Part shown: positions 7,101 through 15,854 of the stretch, piece by piece
How positions within the stretch are numbered: the stretch's first letter is position 1
Layout of the letters: every line of letters starts with the position of its first letter
DNA from: DAINPP01 sp036743375
Lineage (GTDB): Bacteria; Thermotogota; Thermotogae; MWEM01
Direction of reading: 5' to 3'
DNA: 29,043 nt
NCBI GenBank assembly: GCA_036743375.1
Contig: DAINPP010000039.1
Span: 1 to 29,043 of the forward strand
The notes under the pieces: model-generated
Seen by the model: the letters and a program-made list of their open reading frames with translations, nothing else
Databases searched by the model: none
What the model was told of the DNA's origin: nothing
Position numbers and translations under genes: made by a program

Positions 7101-7544
7101 TTAATCGTAGGCTAGTCTGAGTTCCTTCTCCGGCATCACCAGCTTTATACGTTCCTGCCAGGTTGGGGAATCCCATGTTCCGAGCTCTGAATGGGTCAGA
7201 AAATAATTTTCCGGGATCGGATGCGTTCCGAACACAACTTTCAAACCGTATCTTTCCTCGATGAAGCGTTTGAAGTAATCCACGTTCTTGCATGGCGGAT
7301 AACCCACCAGCATCCCGGTGGCAAAATGAACGACTTCTACCCCGTTTTTCTTCATTTCCGCCGGAACATACTCGATGTTCCCACCCGGACAACCGCCACA
7401 AGTCGTGTAAGCCGCGATTTCTACCGCTTTGTCTCTGTAGATACTGAAAGCCCCTTCCCTGTTCTGCAGGGCCCTGAAACATTTCCCGCCGCCACAGGTG
7501 TGATACCGGTTGCAGATGATGATACCAACCTTTACTTTTTCCAT
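7101..7544 (-). CDS. CGGC-domain protein (putative metal-binding)
   Basis: Small soluble protein of 147 residues matching the CGGC domain (PF08821), a family of unproven function thought to bind metal because of conserved Cys and His. Visible are 'CNRYHTCGGGKCFRAL' (Cys 11, 17, 22), 'TTCGGCPGGN' (Cys 49, 52), 'HFATGM' (His73), 'YPPC' (Cys85) and 'VVFGTHPIPENY'. The domain fills the whole chain. It has its own extended -10 promoter (minus strand of 7586-7594) and an AAAGGGAT site before the ATG, so it is transcribed separately from the ROK gene upstream. No functional link to metQNI is shown beyond the shared terminator. Confidence 0.85.
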   Translation of the reverse strand: MEKVKVGIIICNRYHTCGGGKCFRALQNREGAFSIYRDKAVEIAAYTTCGGCPGGNIEYVPAEMKKNGVEVVHFATGMLVGYPPCKNVDYFKRFIEERYGLKVVFGTHPIPENYFLTHSELGTWDSPTWQERIKLVMPEKELRLAYD

Positions 7545-7585
7545 AAGACCATCCCTTTACACAGTTTAAAGTGTTCGTTTGCCGA

Positions 7586-7594
7586 ATTATATCA
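7586..7594 (-). promoter_or_regulatory. Extended -10 promoter of the CGGC gene
   Basis: The minus strand reads TGATATAAT (7594-7586), a consensus -10 with the TGn extension. It sits in the 79-nt gap between the ROK gene and the CGGC start. No good -35 is present, as is common for extended -10 promoters. Confidence 0.6.
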
Positions 7595-7623
7595 CATTAA
7601 ACAAAACAAATACACATAAAACT

Positions 7624-8808
7624 CTATTCCAGAACGATCTTTTTGCAATAGCTATCCATAGCGGTCAGCGTCTCTCCAAGCAGGGCGGAATTCACCATAT
7701 CCACCTTTGAGGGCAGGATTCGGATCTCTCCCGCACGTGATGAGATGGCACTTTTCTGAACCTGTTCTTCGATGAGTTCCAGCACATCCACGGGAATATG
7801 ATTTCCCATTCCACCGATCACGATAAACTCCGGGTTGATCAGGTTGATGAGATTCACAATCCCGATACGCAGATATCCGTAATATTCCGTCATGATTTCC
7901 CTGGCCTTCGGCTCACCTTTATCCACCTTTTCGAGGAGTTCAAGAAATTTTTCCTCATCAAACTGCTGCTTCAAAACGCCTCCGATCCTCTCATATTCTC
8001 TGACGATCTCCTCTACAGAGATATAACATTCGAGACATCCCCTGTTTCCACATTTACATCTCGGGCCGTTCACATCTATACTCATATGACCCAGTTCCCC
8101 TGCCGTAAAACTGAACCCGGAAAAGAGGGATTTGTTGATAAGGATGGCCCCGCCAACCCCCTGAGAAATATAGAGATAGACCCCATCACTGAAGGATTCC
8201 AGTTCATCGTTCAGAAACATCTCGGCCTTCAGGGAAAGCTTTGCCTCGTTCTCTATGAGGACGGTAAATTCCATCCCGAACTCCTGCTGAATCAACTTTC
8301 TCAGTTCCACCTTTTCCCAGTCCATATGAGGAAGACTGGATATATCCTTAGTCCGCTGATCTACGATACCGGGAACGGAAAACGCTATCCCCTGAAAGTC
8401 CGCGGTGGAATACTTATCATAGAAGAGAGAGGAAATATGCCCGACAAACTCCTTCACGCTTTCCGGTGTCCTGAAATCGGAAAGGATTTCATAGGAATTA
8501 TCGAGGTATCCGATACCGGTCTGCGATCTCTCCACTCCGAGTTTGACGAGAAAGACCCGGGCCTTTTTCTTGTTAGCGAGTAATTTCACGGAATTTCTTC
8601 CCGGATTTTCGCTCTTCTTCTTCCCGATCTCAAGGAGAAGATCCCTTTCTTTCAGGAAATTGATGATATTCGTCACCGTACTCGGATTCAGGCCGGTTCT
8701 CACGGCAAGTTCCTTTCTGGTGATTCCCGGAAAATTCCTTATCAGATTCAGTATAATAATTTTATTTGAAATCCCCATCCTTGCTGCATTTAAAGGTCTC
8801 GCGCTCAT
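7624..8808 (-). CDS. ROK-family sugar-responsive repressor (XylR-like)
   Basis: Transcription factor of 394 residues: an N-terminal winged helix-turn-helix (about 16-58, 'TRKELAVRTGLNPSTVTNIINFL') fused to a ROK sugar-binding domain. The ROK part shows 'SVPGIVD', 'YISQGVGGAIL', 'GELGHMSIDV' (about 237-246, containing sugar ligands) and the zinc motif 'CKCGNRGCLECY' (Cys 251, 253, 258). ROK repressors leave their operators when a sugar binds. Because it is the last gene of a xylose/xylo-oligosaccharide operon, xylose or a xyloside is the likely effector and autoregulation is likely. The ATG at 8808 is preferred over that at 8820, because the bases after the latter form the GAGGGGG ribosome binding site. 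The name xylR would be reasonable but is not proven. Confidence 0.85.
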   Translation of the reverse strand: MSARPLNAARMGISNKIIILNLIRNFPGITRKELAVRTGLNPSTVTNIINFLKERDLLLEIGKKKSENPGRNSVKLLANKKKARVFLVKLGVERSQTGIGYLDNSYEILSDFRTPESVKEFVGHISSLFYDKYSTADFQGIAFSVPGIVDQRTKDISSLPHMDWEKVELRKLIQQEFGMEFTVLIENEAKLSLKAEMFLNDELESFSDGVYLYISQGVGGAILINKSLFSGFSFTAGELGHMSIDVNGPRCKCGNRGCLECYISVEEIVREYERIGGVLKQQFDEEKFLELLEKVDKGEPKAREIMTEYYGYLRIGIVNLINLINPEFIVIGGMGNHIPVDVLELIEEQVQKSAISSRAGEIRILPSKVDMVNSALLGETLTAMDSYCKKIVLE

Positions 8809-8832
8809 ATTCCCCCTCATTCACAGAAACAC

Positions 8833-11175
8833 TTATTTTTCCAGGAACTCCGTTGAATACACCGTTCTTCTTTCTATATATCTTTTTTGCCCCATGCCCT
8901 CTATCGTTTTCTCAAGCCTTATATCCTCAGAGGATGCACCGATCATGATTTTGAACTCTCCGGGTTCAACGACCATGTTCATCTCCCTATCAAAGAAAGA
9001 CAGGAGTTCAACGGGCAGAATAAAACTCAGCAGCTTTTCCTCTCCGGGTTCAAGATGAATTTTCCCAAAGCCCTTCAATTCTTTGACCGGCCTTGTAACA
9101 CTTGCCGCAGGATCGTTCACGTAAAGCTGCACGATCTCCTCACCGGCCACCTCGCCCGTATTCTTCACAAAAAAGTCCATTTCTATCTCATCATCCGTTG
9201 TTTTAAACGAATCGGTAAGCTTCAGATCCGAATACGTAAAAGAGGTATAACTGAGCCCGTATCCGAAGGGATAAAGCGGTGTCGGTGATCCGTCAACGTA
9301 ATCGCCAAACCAGTGTGAACGCTGGCCGGAAGCCTTGTGATTGTAATAGACCGGGATCTGCCCCACACCTCTCGGGAAGGAAATCGGCAGTTTACCGGAC
9401 GGATTCACTTCACCGAACAGCGTCCTTGCAATTGCCGTCCCGCCTTCCTCTCCGGGCAGCCATGCCTGAAGGATTGCGCTACTTTTCTCTTCAAATACAG
9501 AAAGATTATAGGGCCGGCCTGAAATGATGACACTCACCACCGGCTTCCCCAAGGCAAATAGCTTCTCCGTTAGTTCAAGCTGTCTTCCCCGCAATTCCAG
9601 TGTCATCGTATCTCTCGATTCTCCCGTCGTACAATCAGGAATCAGACCTGATTTATCGCCGAGGCAGAGTACGACACAATCCGCTTTGCCCGCAATTCTG
9701 ATGGCATCCTCTATATCCGAATCTGTTTCGTCGATCACATGACATCCCTTTGCATAAAGGACCTCTGTGTCTTCGGACACTTCCGAGCGTATCCCCTGAA
9801 GGACATTGACCACCCTGTCAACGGAATAGGAGAAATCATCGAAATCGGGAACGGGTGAATTAAAATGATCCTGTTCCTTCATATCCCCGAGAGATTCGAT
9901 ATGTGCCGGGGTAGAATAATCTCCGAGCTGATTCCTGCCGTCTGCCGCGTTGGGACCTATAACGGCGATTGATCTGATCTCTTTCGCCAGCGGAAGCAAA
10001 CCGTCATTCTTAAGCAGGACAAAAGATTTCTCGGCTGCACGTTCCGAAACCGCCCGATGTGCAGCCGTATTCAGCGAAACCGGTATCTTCGAAAGATCGA
10101 TATACGGATGATCAAAGATTCCCATCTCAAACTTGAGGCGGAGCAGCCGTTCAAGCGATCTCTCAATCACCTCCATGGAGACTTTCCCCTCTTCAACATA
10201 TTTTTCAAGCGGTGTCGTATAACACTTGGTAAAGGGGAGTTCAACATCAAGGCCGGCCTCTATTGCGAGTTTTGCGGCATCCGAAAGGGTTGGAACCAGT
10301 TTGTGATAATCCTTCAGCATATCAATGGCAAAATAATCCGAGACGACGATCCCGTCAAATTCCCATTCATCTCTGAGGACATTCGTCAGCAGCCATTTCG
10401 ATGCACCACATGGAACCCCATCCAGCTCATGATAGCCGTTCATGACCGATCTGGACTTTGCCTCACGGACGGCCCTTTCAAACGGATAAAGAAAGACCTC
10501 TCTCATCTCCCTTTCCGGAATGTGAGGGGGGGCCCAGTTCATCCCTCCCTCTGAAACACCGTATCCGACAAAGTGTTTCAGCGTCGCCGCCACACCTTTT
10601 CGAATATCATCCGTCTGAAGTCCTCTGACATAGGCACTCCCCATTGCAGCGACGATGTACGGATCCTCTCCGAAGGTCTCCTCGGTTCTTCCCCATCTCG
10701 GATCCCTTGTAACATCCATGAGCGGGGAAAGTGCCTGATGAACGTTGACCGTTTTCATCTCTTCCCGGATGGCTCCGGCTACCTCTTCGACGAGGGATTC
10801 ATCCCAGGCCGATGATAGACCGATCATCTCGGGAAACATCGTTGCCTCTTTGGTAAGATAGCCGCACAGACATTCCTCATGCATCATGGCCGGAATTCCA
10901 AGTCTGGTTTTTTCAATCAGATATCTCTGTATCTCATTGATGAAAGTACCGACTTCTACGGGTGACAAAAAAGTTGAGCCGCCAGGACGAGTAATCTGCC
11001 CGATTCCCTTTTCTATCTTTTTATCCGCCTTTTCAGAGTCGAAATCTCCCTTCGTTAGCACTTCATATCCCCATATGGAGGTTAACTGAGCAATCTTTTC
11101 CTCAAGCGTCATCTTTGACATCAAATCTTTAACCCTATCGGCAATACTCCTTTTTTTATCTTTGTAAGTATCCAA
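8833..11175 (-). CDS. GH3 beta-xylosidase / beta-glucosidase
   Basis: Cytoplasmic glycoside hydrolase family 3 enzyme, 780 residues, without a signal peptide, that removes sugar units from the non-reducing ends of beta-linked oligosaccharides. It has the (beta/alpha)8 domain ('ALSPLMDVTRDPRWGRTEET', 'TLKHFVGYG'), the catalytic nucleophile Asp280 in 'GIVVSDYF', the alpha/beta sandwich (about 390-600) and a C-terminal fibronectin III-like domain ('VKNTGEVAGEEIVQLYV'). From memory it resembles the T. maritima GH3 beta-glucosidase/xylosidase along its length. That alignment also supports the TTG start at 11175 (minus-strand GAGGTG just upstream), since the N-termini match. It lies 10 nt after the permease gene and 24 nt before the ROK gene. 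Operon context favours xylo-oligosaccharides, but GH3 enzymes are often mixed-specificity. Confidence 0.92.
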   Translation of the reverse strand: MDTYKDKKRSIADRVKDLMSKMTLEEKIAQLTSIWGYEVLTKGDFDSEKADKKIEKGIGQITRPGGSTFLSPVEVGTFINEIQRYLIEKTRLGIPAMMHEECLCGYLTKEATMFPEMIGLSSAWDESLVEEVAGAIREEMKTVNVHQALSPLMDVTRDPRWGRTEETFGEDPYIVAAMGSAYVRGLQTDDIRKGVAATLKHFVGYGVSEGGMNWAPPHIPEREMREVFLYPFERAVREAKSRSVMNGYHELDGVPCGASKWLLTNVLRDEWEFDGIVVSDYFAIDMLKDYHKLVPTLSDAAKLAIEAGLDVELPFTKCYTTPLEKYVEEGKVSMEVIERSLERLLRLKFEMGIFDHPYIDLSKIPVSLNTAAHRAVSERAAEKSFVLLKNDGLLPLAKEIRSIAVIGPNAADGRNQLGDYSTPAHIESLGDMKEQDHFNSPVPDFDDFSYSVDRVVNVLQGIRSEVSEDTEVLYAKGCHVIDETDSDIEDAIRIAGKADCVVLCLGDKSGLIPDCTTGESRDTMTLELRGRQLELTEKLFALGKPVVSVIISGRPYNLSVFEEKSSAILQAWLPGEEGGTAIARTLFGEVNPSGKLPISFPRGVGQIPVYYNHKASGQRSHWFGDYVDGSPTPLYPFGYGLSYTSFTYSDLKLTDSFKTTDDEIEMDFFVKNTGEVAGEEIVQLYVNDPAASVTRPVKELKGFGKIHLEPGEEKLLSFILPVELLSFFDREMNMVVEPGEFKIMIGASSEDIRLEKTIEGMGQKRYIERRTVYSTEFLEK

Positions 11176-11185
11176 AACACCTCAC

Positions 11186-12016
11186 CTATCCTTTCACGGC
11201 TCCGGCCGTCATCCCTTTTATCAACTTTTCACCTGTTATGGCATAAAATACCAGTAGAGGCAGGGTTGACAGGAATAAGGCCGCCAGCATTGCCGGTATA
11301 TCTGCGGTAAATTGCCCCTGAAAATCCCATAGTCCCAACGTGAGCGTTCTGTTTTCAGGCGAGTTGATCAAAACGAGCGAGAAGATAAACTCATTCCACA
11401 AAATAACCATGTCATACACCGTTACGGCTGTAATTGCCGGTGCAGACAGTGGAAATACGATCTTCCAGAACATCTGCCATCTCGTAGCCCCATCTATCTT
11501 GGCAGCCTCTTCGAGACTGTGTGGGATATCATCCATGAAATTCTTCAGAATAAAGATGGTTATCGGCAAATTAAATCCAACATAAGGTCCTATCAATCCC
11601 CATATCGTATCGTACAACCCCATTTGTCTCGTCAGTGTATAGACAGGGACGAGTGTGATATGTATCGGGATGGTGATTCCCGCAATAAAGAGAGCGAAGA
11701 AAAAATTCTTATACTTAAATTTAAGCCTTGAAATCGCATAAGCACCCATACTTCCGGTTATGACAAGAATCGAAAGCGATATGGCAACGACAATGAAGGT
11801 GTTTTTCAGATAATAGGGGAAGTTCATCGTCCAGATGTTTGTATAATTTTCAAAGCTTGGATTTTCAGGAATCGTCCAAGGACTTCCCATGAAGAATTCC
11901 ATCGGCTCTTTGACCGAATTCATGAGCATGAATACCAGTGGATAAAGCGTGATTACAAGCCATATGATGGCAAAAATCATCGTAAAGACTCGGAGCCCAG
12001 AGATTTTCTTCCGCAT
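11186..12016 (-). CDS. CUT1 sugar ABC transporter permease (MalG-like)
   Basis: Second membrane subunit of an oligosaccharide importer, 276 residues. It has six likely helices, starting 'VFTMIFAIIWLVITLYPLVFML', and the EAA coupling motif 'EEAAKIDGATRWQMFWKIVFPL' split at about 185-206. The frame stays open well upstream of the true start, so automatic calling would add about 76 meaningless residues. The ATG at 12016 is chosen because AAAGGAGG precedes it and the resulting N-terminus fits the family. The first 40 nt lie inside the preceding permease gene, so the two are translationally coupled. No ATPase is encoded alongside; CUT1 systems commonly share an MsmK/UgpC-type ATPase encoded elsewhere. 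Confidence 0.9.
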   Translation of the reverse strand: MRKKISGLRVFTMIFAIIWLVITLYPLVFMLMNSVKEPMEFFMGSPWTIPENPSFENYTNIWTMNFPYYLKNTFIVVAISLSILVITGSMGAYAISRLKFKYKNFFFALFIAGITIPIHITLVPVYTLTRQMGLYDTIWGLIGPYVGFNLPITIFILKNFMDDIPHSLEEAAKIDGATRWQMFWKIVFPLSAPAITAVTVYDMVILWNEFIFSLVLINSPENRTLTLGLWDFQGQFTADIPAMLAALFLSTLPLLVFYAITGEKLIKGMTAGAVKG

Positions 12017-12903
12017 TTGAATTCCTCCTTTCTTCCACCGACATACAATGTAACAACGGTCAGAACAGCTGAAAGAATAAACATGAAAGAGGCTATCGTT
12101 GATCCATATCCCATCCTGAAATTCGTAAAGGATTGTTTGTACATATAGGTGGCCATGAGTTCTGTCGAATGACTCGGCCCTCCTTCCGTCATAACGAATA
12201 TCAGTCCAAAATACTTTAAAGAACCGGTCAGGACAAGAACACATGACGTCTTGATGGTATTGCTGATCAGTGGCAGGGTAATTTTGAAAAAAGCCTGTGT
12301 TTCGGTCGCCCCATCAATATAAGCCGCCTCATTCAAGTCTTTCGAAATTGAGGAAATTGCTGCAGCAAACAGAATCATGTAAAAGGGAATATATTCCCAT
12401 GAAATAGTCAGAATAACAGCCCCAAAAGCAGTATCAGGATCTCCAAGCCATCCGGTAGCGAGATGTGATAAACCAAGAGTATCCAGCATGGTGTTAATAA
12501 CACCAAAGTTTGGTTCATAGATAAAAGTCCAGATCAATCCTATGGCAACGGCTGATAAAGTCATCGGAACAAAATAAAGCAATTTGAAGATCCTGGCTCC
12601 TTTTATCTTAGAAGAAACCAGCGAACCAAGAAGAATGCCCATCGGAATCTGTATGATAATAGACATGATGACCAGAATAAAGTTGTTCATCACACTTTGC
12701 CAGAAAACCTTATCCTGAAAAAGCAGGAACCAGTTTTTTAATCCAACGAATTCCTTATCTGGAGTAATCCCATTCCATTTAAAAAAAGAATAAAAAAAAG
12801 ACATTGGAACCGGAATGACAAAATACAACAGATAAAAGACCAAAGCTGGAGCAAGGAAGGCAAGCCCAACAAACAAATTGTGTCTCTCTTTTTTAGAAAT
12901 CAT
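11977..12903 (-). CDS. CUT1 sugar ABC transporter permease (MalF-like)
   Basis: First membrane subunit of the oligosaccharide importer, 308 residues, with about six helices ('LAPALVFYLLYFVIPVPMSFF' is the first). The EAA motif is 'NEAAYIDGATETQAFFKITLPL', followed by the family's 'VMTEGGPSHSTELMATYMYKQSF'. It lies 147 nt downstream of the binding-protein gene across a strong stem-loop, and its end overlaps the next permease gene by 40 nt. The substrate is inferred from the neighbouring GH3 and xyl genes as a xylo-oligosaccharide or similar beta-glycoside. Confidence 0.9.
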   Translation of the reverse strand: MISKKERHNLFVGLAFLAPALVFYLLYFVIPVPMSFFYSFFKWNGITPDKEFVGLKNWFLLFQDKVFWQSVMNNFILVIMSIIIQIPMGILLGSLVSSKIKGARIFKLLYFVPMTLSAVAIGLIWTFIYEPNFGVINTMLDTLGLSHLATGWLGDPDTAFGAVILTISWEYIPFYMILFAAAISSISKDLNEAAYIDGATETQAFFKITLPLISNTIKTSCVLVLTGSLKYFGLIFVMTEGGPSHSTELMATYMYKQSFTNFRMGYGSTIASFMFILSAVLTVVTLYVGGRKEEFKCGRKSLGSESLR

Positions 12904-12986
12904 TTATTTACCATCCTTTTTGGTATCTATATAATTATAATGACAATTTTCAGAAATACTTTTATTTGAGGGTGAATAAATTAAGT

Positions 12987-13030
12987 GATGATCCCCCTTT
13001 CGTAAAAGAAGGAAATTCTGGGGGATCATC
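12987..13030 (-). terminator. Intercistronic stem-loop after the CUT1 binding-protein gene
   Basis: A perfect 11-bp inverted repeat, GATGATCCCCC (12987-12997) and GGGGGATCATC (13020-13030), with a 22-nt loop. On the transcribed strand it is followed by AU-rich sequence without a proper U-run. It is more likely a 3'-end stabiliser or partial terminator than a full stop, giving more binding protein than permease. Confidence 0.6.
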
Positions 13031-13050
13031 AAAACGTTTACTTTATAATC

Positions 13051-14319
13051 TTATCTGCTGAGATATTCTACAATAGCCGCTTCATGTTCCTTTGCGGATT
13101 CTTCAGGTGTAATAGTCAATCCAAAGATCTTCTGTACGATATCCTTATGCACTTCACCAAGTTCCGGTGGGAAGAACTGATCGTAATACAACTGAACGGA
13201 ATTTGCCTTTGAAAATTCTGCCGCAATACCCGAAAGCATTTCGTCATTCGCAACATAATTGGCTGCCATCTTAACCGGTGGTACGAGTCCGGATGCGACA
13301 CTTTGTTCGATCCAGAGCGGATCCTCTATGTAATTTCTGAGGAAATCCATGGCCTTGATCTTTTCCTTTGAAGTTTTTGTAAGAGCGATAAATCCCTGTC
13401 CTGCACTACCAATGAGATTGGAAGGATCTCCCACGCCACCAGTAATTGCCGGGAAGTTAAAGAATCCGATATTTTTTGCCGTTTCCGGACTCTCATTGAC
13501 CATCGTATTGGGGAACCACGTGCCCATGAGATACATAGCCGCCTTACCGGAATAAATCAGGGCCCTTGACTGACCGATATCTTCATCCATTCCGTTGAAC
13601 CCCCTTGGGAAATAATCCTTGTTGACCCAATCCTGTATGATCTCCGCTGCCTTCACAAACGGTTCGGTATCAAAACCGGCACCGGCCTTTCTCTTTGACC
13701 AGGCATTGGTAAAGGTATCTTCTCCACCGATTCTGTCGACGAGATACATATAATAGAATGATTCCGTCCATTTATTCTTACCGGCGAGAGCGATAGGGAT
13801 AATCTTGTTATCCTTCAGTGTTTCACAGACGGCCTCGAATTCTTCTAAAGTTGTTGGTACTTTTAGTCCATACTTGTCAAAGATATCCTTTCTGTAGAAG
13901 AACAGGACACCGGTGAGTCCCTGCCATGGCACGGCATAAATGTGACCGTCAATAGTTACGGCCTTGAGCGCTGAAGGAATATACTTTGCCTTAAGGGATT
14001 CCTCTATCGCATCAAGCGGCTCTACCATACCGGAATTGATGTATTCAAGCAGAGTACCTCCACCCCATGTGTAGAAAAGATCAGGCGGTGTACCGGCACC
14101 CATGGCAACCTTTAGCTTGGTCTTGTAAGGATCATTCTGAATATGAACGACTTCAAGGTCATAACCGGGGTTTAACGCTTCAAAGAGCTTCGCATGTGCA
14201 TCGGCGATCTGACCGAGAACCGAACTGGTTTCCACATCCCATAAAGAAAGTGAGTTACTGAACAGCATTCCTGCTGTAAAAACGACGACGAGCAACGATA
14301 ACAACATGAGTTTCTTCAT
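13051..14319 (-). CDS. CUT1 sugar ABC transporter substrate-binding protein
   Basis: Periplasmic binding protein of the extracellular solute-binding family 1 (MalE-like), 422 residues. The signal peptide 'MKKLMLLSLLVVVFTAGMLF' has no lipobox cysteine. The mature part shows 'DPYKTKLKVAMGAGTPPDLFYTWGG', 'AVPWQGLTGVLFFYRKDIFDKYGLKVPTTLEEF' (split) and 'GKAAMYLMGTWF', all usual for this family. The ATG at 14319 has a GGAGGTG site; the 23 codons upstream in frame lack one and are excluded. It feeds the two permeases encoded downstream. The ligand is likely xylo-oligosaccharide from operon context, but family 1 proteins bind many oligosaccharides. Confidence 0.9.
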   Translation of the reverse strand: MKKLMLLSLLVVVFTAGMLFSNSLSLWDVETSSVLGQIADAHAKLFEALNPGYDLEVVHIQNDPYKTKLKVAMGAGTPPDLFYTWGGGTLLEYINSGMVEPLDAIEESLKAKYIPSALKAVTIDGHIYAVPWQGLTGVLFFYRKDIFDKYGLKVPTTLEEFEAVCETLKDNKIIPIALAGKNKWTESFYYMYLVDRIGGEDTFTNAWSKRKAGAGFDTEPFVKAAEIIQDWVNKDYFPRGFNGMDEDIGQSRALIYSGKAAMYLMGTWFPNTMVNESPETAKNIGFFNFPAITGGVGDPSNLIGSAGQGFIALTKTSKEKIKAMDFLRNYIEDPLWIEQSVASGLVPPVKMAANYVANDEMLSGIAAEFSKANSVQLYYDQFFPPELGEVHKDIVQKIFGLTITPEESAKEHEAAIVEYLSR

Positions 14320-14351
14320 TAAAAACACCTCCGAATGTTTTTTTATTGAAC

Positions 14352-14412
14352 GGGTGGGTTCCTGATCCACCCTTTGAAGACTTTCCACAAGGGTGAAAGA
14401 CTACCTTCACCC
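14352..14412 (-). repeat. Two small hairpins between xylA and the CUT1 binding-protein gene
   Basis: GGGTGG/CCACCC (14352-14357 with 14367-14372) and GGGTGAA/TTCACCC (14391-14397 with 14406-14412). Both lie in the 115-nt gap just upstream of the binding-protein ribosome binding site. They may protect a processed 5' end or weaken read-through; neither has a U-run typical of a strong terminator. Confidence 0.45.
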
Positions 14413-14434
14413 CCGCGGAAAATCTCAAATCCCG

Positions 14435-15754
14435 TTAGATCCCAAACAGATAATCGTTTAATATGGATTCAAGCATCTCCTGCCTACCGGAAGCAGGCGG
14501 TTCTACTTTTCTGTCGACGATATAATCTTCACATTCGGCAAGCGAAAGGTCATTCTTTTCCAATTTTTTCTCCCATTCAGCCGTAAAACTCTCATATCTA
14601 CCGGCGATAAAGCTCTCAAACACCTGATCCTCTATGAGTTTTGCCGCGGTCTTCAACCCAATGGCAAAGGTATCCATTCCGGCGATGTGACCGAAGAACA
14701 GATCCTTCTTCTCATAGGAGCCCCTTCTGACATGCGAATCAAAGTTCAGCCCGCCAGGGGCAATCCCGCCATTTTTAAGAATCTCATACATCGCAAGGGT
14801 TGTATCGTATACGTTTGTCGGGAACTGGTCCGTATCCCAGCCGAGAAGCATGTCACCCATATTCGCATCGACACTTCCCAGAACATCATTTACCCGGCAG
14901 TATCTCAGTTCATGCTGGAACGTGTGCCCGGCAAGCGTTGCATGATTGGCCTCTATGTTGAATTTAAATCCCTCGATTCCGTTTGTCTTCAGGAAAGCCT
15001 GGGCCGTCGCGGCATCATAATCGTACTGATGTTTTGTCGGCTCTTTCGGTTTCGGTTCGATGAGGAAAGTGCCGTCAAATCCGATCTCATTCGCATACGC
15101 CTGGGCCGCTCTGAACATGGAGGCGATATGTGCGGTTTCAAGGGCCATGTTCGTGTTCAGAAGCGTTTCATATCCTTCTCTCCCCCCCCAGAACACATAA
15201 TTCTCTCCGCCGAGTGTCTTCGTCACTTCAAGGGCCTTTTTGACCTGAGCAGCCGAATAGGCGAGTACATCAAACGAAGGAGAACTGAAGGCGCCATGCA
15301 TGAACTTCGGTGCGGCAAACAGATTGGCCGTACCCCAGAGCAGTTTGATTCCGGTATCGGCCATCAGTTTACCGACATGGGCAACCACCTTGTCAAGCAA
15401 TGCGTTGGTCTCCCGGAGCGTGTCGAGCTCGGGGGCGAGATCCCTGTCATGGAAGCAGAAATACGGCGCACCGAGTTTACTCATGAATTCAAAAGCGGCA
15501 TCCGCCTTTGCCAGCGATGCATCTAACGGATCGTCAAAGCGGTCCCAGGACCTGTTGAAGACCGGCGCACCAAACATGTCTTTTCCATCGGCACAAAAGG
15601 TATGCCAGTAGGCGATAGAAAATCTCAGATGCTCTTTCATCTTTTTTCCGTTGATAACCGCTTCAGGATCATAATGTCTGAATCCCATCAGCTCCTTTGA
15701 CCCCCTGCCGACATATTGTATCCCTTCCACCCCGGGGAAGTATTCATTCATCAT
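14435..15754 (-). CDS. xylA: Xylose isomerase
   Basis: Cytoplasmic enzyme converting D-xylose to D-xylulose (EC 5.3.1.5), a metal-dependent TIM barrel of 439 residues and the long class II type found in Thermotoga and Firmicutes. Catalytic His102 lies in 'YFCFHDRDLAPE'. Metal and substrate residues are in 'FWGGREGYETLLNTN', 'FLIEPKPKEPTKHQYD' (Glu about 233), 'FNIEANHATLAGHTFQHE' and 'GSVDANMGD'. The ATG at 15754 is 6 nt from GAGGTG; the GTG nine bases upstream forms part of that site. It lies between the xylose importer genes and the oligosaccharide importer genes. The next enzyme, xylulokinase, is not in this window. Confidence 0.97.
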   Translation of the reverse strand: MMNEYFPGVEGIQYVGRGSKELMGFRHYDPEAVINGKKMKEHLRFSIAYWHTFCADGKDMFGAPVFNRSWDRFDDPLDASLAKADAAFEFMSKLGAPYFCFHDRDLAPELDTLRETNALLDKVVAHVGKLMADTGIKLLWGTANLFAAPKFMHGAFSSPSFDVLAYSAAQVKKALEVTKTLGGENYVFWGGREGYETLLNTNMALETAHIASMFRAAQAYANEIGFDGTFLIEPKPKEPTKHQYDYDAATAQAFLKTNGIEGFKFNIEANHATLAGHTFQHELRYCRVNDVLGSVDANMGDMLLGWDTDQFPTNVYDTTLAMYEILKNGGIAPGGLNFDSHVRRGSYEKKDLFFGHIAGMDTFAIGLKTAAKLIEDQVFESFIAGRYESFTAEWEKKLEKNDLSLAECEDYIVDRKVEPPASGRQEMLESILNDYLFGI

Positions 15755-15854
15755 ACCTATCACCTCGTAAAAGTTTTATTTGTTTCTATTATGAATAACG
15801 TTGAAATGCCACCAATGCAACTTCAGGAGACTCGGTTTCAGCCTCATCCCTCAT

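Noticed and set aside
7798..8583. 261-codon plus-strand frame
   Set aside because: Antisense to the ROK gene, which has clear motifs; no ribosome binding site and no recognisable domain.
12017..12244. N-terminal extension of the second CUT1 permease gene
   Set aside because: The frame is open but lies inside the preceding permease gene and has no ribosome binding site; the ATG at 12016 does.
14687..15526. 279-codon plus-strand frame
   Set aside because: Antisense shadow of xylA, whose catalytic motifs are intact.
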